Shown here one piece after another: positions 60,054 through 64,000 of a stretch of DNA of 64,000 bases. The translations under genes and the position numbers were made by a program. The stretch's first letter is position 1. Each line of letters opens with the position of its first letter. The stretch is from Rufibacter immobilis. Lineage in GTDB: Bacteria; Bacteroidota; Bacteroidia; Cytophagales; Hymenobacteraceae. Where the stretch lies: NCBI RefSeq assembly GCF_003721565.1, contig NZ_RJJE01000017.1, positions 1,414,636 to 1,478,635 on the forward strand, in the 5' to 3' direction. Under the pieces are notes generated by a model. It worked only from the letters and a program-made list of their open reading frames with translations, was not told where the DNA came from and made no database searches.

Positions 60054-61427
60054 TTAGTGAACATCTCCCAAGCCGTATTCCTGAATCTTGCGGTACAGCG
60101 TGGTCAAGCCGATGTGGAGCAGGCGGGCGGTTTCGGTTTTGTTGCCGCCGGTCTGCGCCAGAATCTTGCGGATGTGGTTTTTCTCTACCGTGCTCAGGGC
60201 AGTATCGCTTTCCACGGCTCCCGCCGATGAGTTCAACGACCAGAACTCGGCGGGCAGGAAATCTGGGGTAAGGGTAAGGGTATCGCCCTCGGCGAGGATG
60301 ACGGCGCGCTCCAACACATTCTTCAGCTCCCGGATGTTTCCTTTCCAGGGGTAGGCCTGCAGTTTCTGCACGAACTCGGGGCTGAGGTGCTGTAGCCGGG
60401 GGTTGAGCTTGGCGGCGAAAACTTGTAGGAAATGTTTGGCCAGCGTGGGAATGTCCTCTTTGCGTTCGCGCAGCGTGGGCACCCGCACCTTGAACACCGA
60501 GAGGCGGTAGTACAAATCCGGGCGGAAATGCCCGGCCTCGGCCTCAGCGGCCATGTCGCGGTTGGTGGCGGCCACCAGCCGGAAGTTCACCTGGATGGGT
60601 TTGGTGTCGCCTAGCTTGGTGAAGGCCTGGGTTTCCAGCACGCGCAGGAATTTGGCCTGCAGCTCGGCGGGCATCTCGCCTACCTCGTCCAGAAACAGGG
60701 TGCCGGTGTGGGCTTCCTCCAGCAGGCCTTTTTTATCTGTCATGGCTCCCGTGAAAGCGCCTTTCCTGTACCCGAATAGCTCCGACTCCAGCAAATCTTT
60801 GGGGAAGGCGCTGCAGTTAAGGGCCATAAACGGTTTGCCGCGCCGGCGGCTGGCCTGGTGAATAGCCTGCGCGAAGAGTTCCTTGCCCGTGCCCGTCTCC
60901 CCTTCCAGCAGCACCGTGGAATCAGTAGGCGCGACTTTGGCGGTGAGGTCCTTGGCTTGCCGCAACGCGGGCGAGGTACCCAAAATGCTGTCCAGGCTGT
61001 ACGTCACGCCCACCTGTTTCTCCAGCTCCTGGATGCGCCGCTGCAAACTGGCTTTCTCCATGGCCCGTTCCACCACCACCAGCAGTTGGTCGTCTGAGTC
61101 GCCTTTGGTGAGGTAGTCAAACGCGCCCATCTTCATGGCCGTGACCCCGTCCTGAATGGTGCCGTAGGCGGTCATGAGAATCACCTCGGCCTGTGGGTAT
61201 TTCTGCTTTACTTTTTGCAGGATGTTCAGGCCGTGGTCATCGGGAAGCTTCACATCAGAGAGCACCACCCACACGTCTTGCGCGTGCTGTTGCAGCATTT
61301 CCAGCCCCGCGTGCGCCGTGGCGGCCTGCCGCACGTGGTAGCCTTCCAGTTCCAACACCCGCCCCAGCACGTGGCGCAGGCGCTCTTCATCGTCAATCAG
61401 CAGTAGTTCTCCCGGGTATTTAGCCAT
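60054..61427 (-). CDS. Sigma-54-dependent response regulator (NtrC family), likely kdp activator
   Basis: 457 residues. The receiver has 'LLIDDEERLRHVLG' and phospho-acceptor Asp58 in 'VVLSDVKLPDDHGL', with Lys108. The AAA+ domain carries Walker A GETGTGKE (176-183), the sigma-54 contact GAFTGA (223-228) and Walker B 'GTLFLDEVGEMP'. The C-terminal Fis HTH is 'VEKNHIRKILAQTGGNKTETARLLHIGLTTLYRKI'-type. No cognate kinase gene adjoins it; the Kdp-end HAMP kinase is the nearest candidate. E. coli uses an OmpR-type KdpE instead, so this is a different control design. Confidence 0.93.
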   Translation of the reverse strand: MAKYPGELLLIDDEERLRHVLGRVLELEGYHVRQAATAHAGLEMLQQHAQDVWVVLSDVKLPDDHGLNILQKVKQKYPQAEVILMTAYGTIQDGVTAMKMGAFDYLTKGDSDDQLLVVVERAMEKASLQRRIQELEKQVGVTYSLDSILGTSPALRQAKDLTAKVAPTDSTVLLEGETGTGKELFAQAIHQASRRRGKPFMALNCSAFPKDLLESELFGYRKGAFTGAMTDKKGLLEEAHTGTLFLDEVGEMPAELQAKFLRVLETQAFTKLGDTKPIQVNFRLVAATNRDMAAEAEAGHFRPDLYYRLSVFKVRVPTLRERKEDIPTLAKHFLQVFAAKLNPRLQHLSPEFVQKLQAYPWKGNIRELKNVLERAVILAEGDTLTLTPDFLPAEFWSLNSSAGAVESDTALSTVEKNHIRKILAQTGGNKTETARLLHIGLTTLYRKIQEYGLGDVH

Positions 61428-61701
61428 GTGTGGTGGTTTGTGGCTGCGAAGCTATGAGTAATTTCCATAAATGATTCACTGTGCCTGACACTAAAAGGTT
61501 CTGGAGGACGTGATTCTATCACTTCTATGGAAAATGGATTAGGCCTGCATCTAGGAGATATGAGAAAGCTATACACCCTCTTCCACCTCTCTTTCTACCC
61601 GGCACTTCGTGCCGCAACCGCATTATAAGTTGGACTCCCTTATGAACCTGAGCTTTGAGTAGGGCCGCTTTCACAGCCTCCTAATAGGTATAACATAAAA
61701 A

Positions 61702-61745
61702 ATCCGTTTTTGGCCTGTTTTTAAGAAAACAGGCCAAAAACGGAT
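61702..61745. repeat. Interspersed palindrome copy (perfect 20-bp arms)
   Basis: ATCCGTTTTTGGCCTGTTTT / AAAACAGGCCAAAAACGGAT, loop TAAG. The clearest member of the GGCC subtype. Only recognised item in 61428-61785. Confidence 0.9.
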
Positions 61746-61785
61746 CTCCTCCAATATATGAGTTACACGCCCTCACCTTAAGTGC

Positions 61786-63177
61786 TCAGCAGGGTTCATG
61801 AGCAAACATGGCCTTGTTCAGGGCGATGATAGCCTGTCTGTAGTGGGGGCGGGCGACGACGAACTGCAGGTTCACCTTCCGCAGGGAGACACCGGCGGCC
61901 ATGATGTTGATGCCCTTCTGGGCCAGAGCCTGGGCTGCTTTCCCCAGCACCCCAGGCTGGTCCAGATTGGACCCGATGGTGCACACCATGGCCGCCGGCT
62001 CCGCCCGCACCTCCTGGAACCGGAGCTGGAGTTCCCGGCTCAGCGGCTCTTTGTAGTCCTTCTCCCAGAGAACGAGCGTAATGCTGTTCGCGCTGCTGGT
62101 CTTCAGGATATAGCTGACGGCATGTTTCTCCAGCACCTGCATGAGCCTCAGGTCGGCGCCCACCTCCCCCACCATCAGGCGGTCGAACACATCTACGGCC
62201 ACCACCCTGTCGGTTCCCGTGACCATCTCCACCTTCTTGCGGGGGCAGACATACTCCTTCGTGATCAGGGTACCCGGGTGGCGGGGCTCAAAGGTGTTCT
62301 TGATCCGCAGGTTGATGCGGTGCATCTCCAGCGGCTTGCTGGCCTTGGGGTGGATCGCCTCCATGCCCACGTCCGCCAGCTGGTCGGCCACCTCGTAGTT
62401 GGTGAACTCCACCGGCACGCAGTGCTCCACGCCCACCAGGGCCGGGTCGGCCGAGGAGAGGTGGTACTCTTTGTAGATGATGGCTTCCCGGGGCTTCAGG
62501 GCCACGGCGATCTTGCTGAAGGTGACCTCTGAATAGCCCCGGTCAAACTCGCGCATGATGCCCTCCACCCCCTTGGTGTAGCCCGTCACCACGCCTATGG
62601 TCTGGCCCAGATCAAGGTCCTTGAAGACATGCGCGATGCGTTCGTCTATGGTGTAGGGCTCATGGTCATGGAAACCGCTCAGATCAAGGAAGGTCGCCGC
62701 CATCCCGTTGCGCTGCAGCACGTTGGTGAAGACGAAGCCCGCGTGCGCCTCCCCTATGGAGGCCAGAATCTCGCGGGCGGCCAGCAGGATGCTCTCGGCG
62801 CTCACGTACCCGGAGGCCAGCACGTTGGCCAGGCTGGCCAGGAAGGCCTGGGCCTCCGCCACCCGCTGGGTCACGAACCCGTCCGCCGCGGCCAGGTCCA
62901 GCCCCAGGGGCTCGTATGCCTGGTGGATTTCCTTCAGCCGGGTAGCCACCCCATCCAATGGGGCCTGGAAGTCGTTGTATTGGGCGAAACGGTGGTACAC
63001 GCCGGGCTCCCCGGTCTTTTTGTTCTCCAGCAGCAAGTCCGTCACCCCGGCGAACGCCGAGACCACGAAGACCCGGTTATAGATCACCTCCCCGGACTTG
63101 GTGAAGAACTGGAAATCCCGCAGGATACGGTCCAGCGCGCGCATGCTGGTGCCGCCTATCTTCTCAAGGGTCAGCAT
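61786..63177 (-). CDS. ask: Aspartate kinase of the ectoine-associated (Ask_Ect) type
   Basis: 463 residues. N-terminal 'LTLEKIGGTSMRALDRIL' and 'VFVVSAFAGVTDLLLENKKTGEPGVYHRF' are hallmarks of Ask_Ect rather than of LysC/ThrA ('KFGGTS' start). Kinase core 'DERIAHVFKDLDLG', 'VVTGYTKGVEGIMREFDRGYSEVTFS' and 'VEHCVPVEFTNYEVADQLADVGMEAIHPKA' are intact. Two ACT domains follow (about 330-460, 'VVAVDVFDRLMVGEVGADL', 'CTIGSNLDQPGVLGKAAQALA'). It phosphorylates aspartate, feeding ectoine or Asp-family synthesis. No ectABC genes are present here. Its DNA is conspicuously GC-rich. Confidence 0.88.
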   Translation of the reverse strand: MLTLEKIGGTSMRALDRILRDFQFFTKSGEVIYNRVFVVSAFAGVTDLLLENKKTGEPGVYHRFAQYNDFQAPLDGVATRLKEIHQAYEPLGLDLAAADGFVTQRVAEAQAFLASLANVLASGYVSAESILLAAREILASIGEAHAGFVFTNVLQRNGMAATFLDLSGFHDHEPYTIDERIAHVFKDLDLGQTIGVVTGYTKGVEGIMREFDRGYSEVTFSKIAVALKPREAIIYKEYHLSSADPALVGVEHCVPVEFTNYEVADQLADVGMEAIHPKASKPLEMHRINLRIKNTFEPRHPGTLITKEYVCPRKKVEMVTGTDRVVAVDVFDRLMVGEVGADLRLMQVLEKHAVSYILKTSSANSITLVLWEKDYKEPLSRELQLRFQEVRAEPAAMVCTIGSNLDQPGVLGKAAQALAQKGINIMAAGVSLRKVNLQFVVARPHYRQAIIALNKAMFAHEPC

Positions 63178-63183
63178 ACCGGG

Positions 63184-63276
63184 CTAGGAAAGAAGGTTAA
63201 CGGTGCTGAGGATGATGCCGAAGCAGAGCAGCGAGAGGAGCAGGTTCAGCAGCTGTTGGTCTTGTTCTGTGCGCAT
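63184..63276 (-). CDS. 30-aa membrane peptide upstream of the aspartate kinase
   Basis: ATG at 63276, TAG at 63186-63184: MRTEQDQQLLNLLLSLLCFG then IILSTVNLLS. A charged N-terminus precedes one membrane helix. It ends six bases before the kinase start, so both are surely on one mRNA. Codon and GC character match the kinase. Could be a functional peptide or a leader for translational coupling. Confidence 0.55.
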   Translation of the reverse strand: MRTEQDQQLLNLLLSLLCFGIILSTVNLLS

Positions 63277-63691
63277 GGATGTTCGCGTTTAAAGGTTATG
63301 ATGACACCACCTGATGCCATTTCTGACCCTGTAGCCAAAAAAGGGCCAAGAAAACCCGCTGAACCATAAGCACCTGATTATAAAAACCGTATAGCCACTA
63401 CTTCATGTCTACAGGCTCTCGCATGAACGCTTCCTATTTCCTAAATGGAAAAAGACCTTACCATTATGATAGGCTCCCCCTATGTAAATACAGAAAATGA
63501 AGACGTTCATTCCACTGGAAGACGCATCTGGATAAAAGCTTCTCCAGTTGAGAATTCGTGTTCACGCCATATCTCCTTACCCTTCATACTCCCGGGATTG
63601 AATACCTTCTCCAAGGCCTCGAACAGGAATATTACCTTTCACACTTTCAGCTAAATACAAATGGCACAACTTTCATTTCAACCATACCTCT

Positions 63692-63728
63692 GTTTTAGCC
63701 CTGATTCTGGAAAAACAGCCCCTAAACG
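63692..63728. repeat. Interspersed palindrome copy (imperfect)
   Basis: GTTTTAGCCCTGATT / AAAAACAGCCCCTAAAC. Apart from this, 63277-64000 contains no gene or signal I can support. Confidence 0.6.
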
Positions 63729-64000
63729 CAATTTCCAAGACGCAAAACACCCGCTTTTAAGCAAATGATACAAATCAAGAGATTTCAGCCGTTGGCCTCC
63801 CTTTCTGCATGTGATTTTTCACAGAAATTATCAAAAAAAACAGATTCACTTCTTATCTTCACCCAAGCTTAAAGGAAAGCTATTCTCTTCACTTAAGCGG
63901 CAAAACAACCTACTATACTTATATACTTATTTAATCTATCCCCCAAAATGCACCTGTCATCTTTACTATTACTATTCACATAGATTCTTTTCAAATACAT

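Noticed and set aside
61786-63276. Ectoine biosynthesis cluster
   Set aside because: Only the kinase is present; no ectA, ectB or ectC gene lies within the window.
63445-63654. 69-codon plus-strand frame near the window end
   Set aside because: Ser/Asn-rich with no motif; indistinguishable from chance.

Overview
The window looks like a chromosome segment of an aerobic member of the Bacteroidota, most likely a Hymenobacteraceae relative (Rufibacter/Pontibacter/Hymenobacter type). This rests on the gene families (HscB-type J protein, Bacteroidota-style integrase, a Kdp cluster with a split KdpD and a sigma-54 regulator), a TAnnTTTG-like promoter box and moderate GC content. The genus is my inference. 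Very short GTTTAGGGGC...GCCCCTAAAC-type hairpins sit in a large share of the intergenic gaps.

Layout. 1-6.5 kb: end-truncated sensor kinase, ComEC-like channel, GNAT acetyltransferase, PhoH ATPase (all minus strand), then a plus-strand SAM hydrolase. 6.7-15.2 kb: ABM monooxygenase, a CzcCBA-type metal efflux operon and a convergent two-component pair. 15.8-21.1 kb: exported catalase, glutamyl-tRNA reductase (hemA), ferrochelatase (hemH), an exported ankyrin protein and HscB. This reads as a peroxide/heme/Fe-S group.

21.1-46.1 kb: a tRNA-Leu(CAA) gene followed by what I read as a 25-kb integrated island. A 14-bp copy of the tRNA 3' end reappears at 46131-46144, directly before a strong terminator that would suit the tRNA. 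A 22-bp near-identical direct repeat (20/22) lies just inside each end. The left part carries a single-chain restriction-modification enzyme with an AT-rich recognition segment, an AT-rich core (SF3-type helicase/primase, HTH excisionase-like protein, integrase) and three very large perfect inverted repeats flanking that core. A 158-bp MITE lies beside it. The right part is cargo: sugar/ester/redox enzymes, a PAS kinase next to a frameshifted BLUF photoreceptor gene, a PQQ-type sugar dehydrogenase, an AI-2E transporter, isoaspartyl methyltransferase, cyanophycinase and a signal-bearing SDR.

46.2-47.7 kb: a RAYT transposase gene bracketed by two REP doublets (REPIN-like), then a DUF1810 gene. 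47.9-61.4 kb: a complete K+-uptake locus on the minus strand. In transcription order it holds a sigma-54 response regulator, a DUF3800 gene, a 31-aa membrane peptide, a small cytosolic protein, kdpF, kdpA, kdpB, kdpC, a porin, a KdpD sensor half without kinase domain, an AT-rich unknown gene, and a separate HAMP/PAS histidine kinase. A TGGCAC-N5-TTGG sequence and a palindrome lie just upstream of the first small gene. 61.8-63.3 kb: an aspartate kinase of the ectoine-associated type, preceded by a 30-aa membrane peptide, in visibly GC-richer DNA. The last 0.7 kb has no gene I can support.
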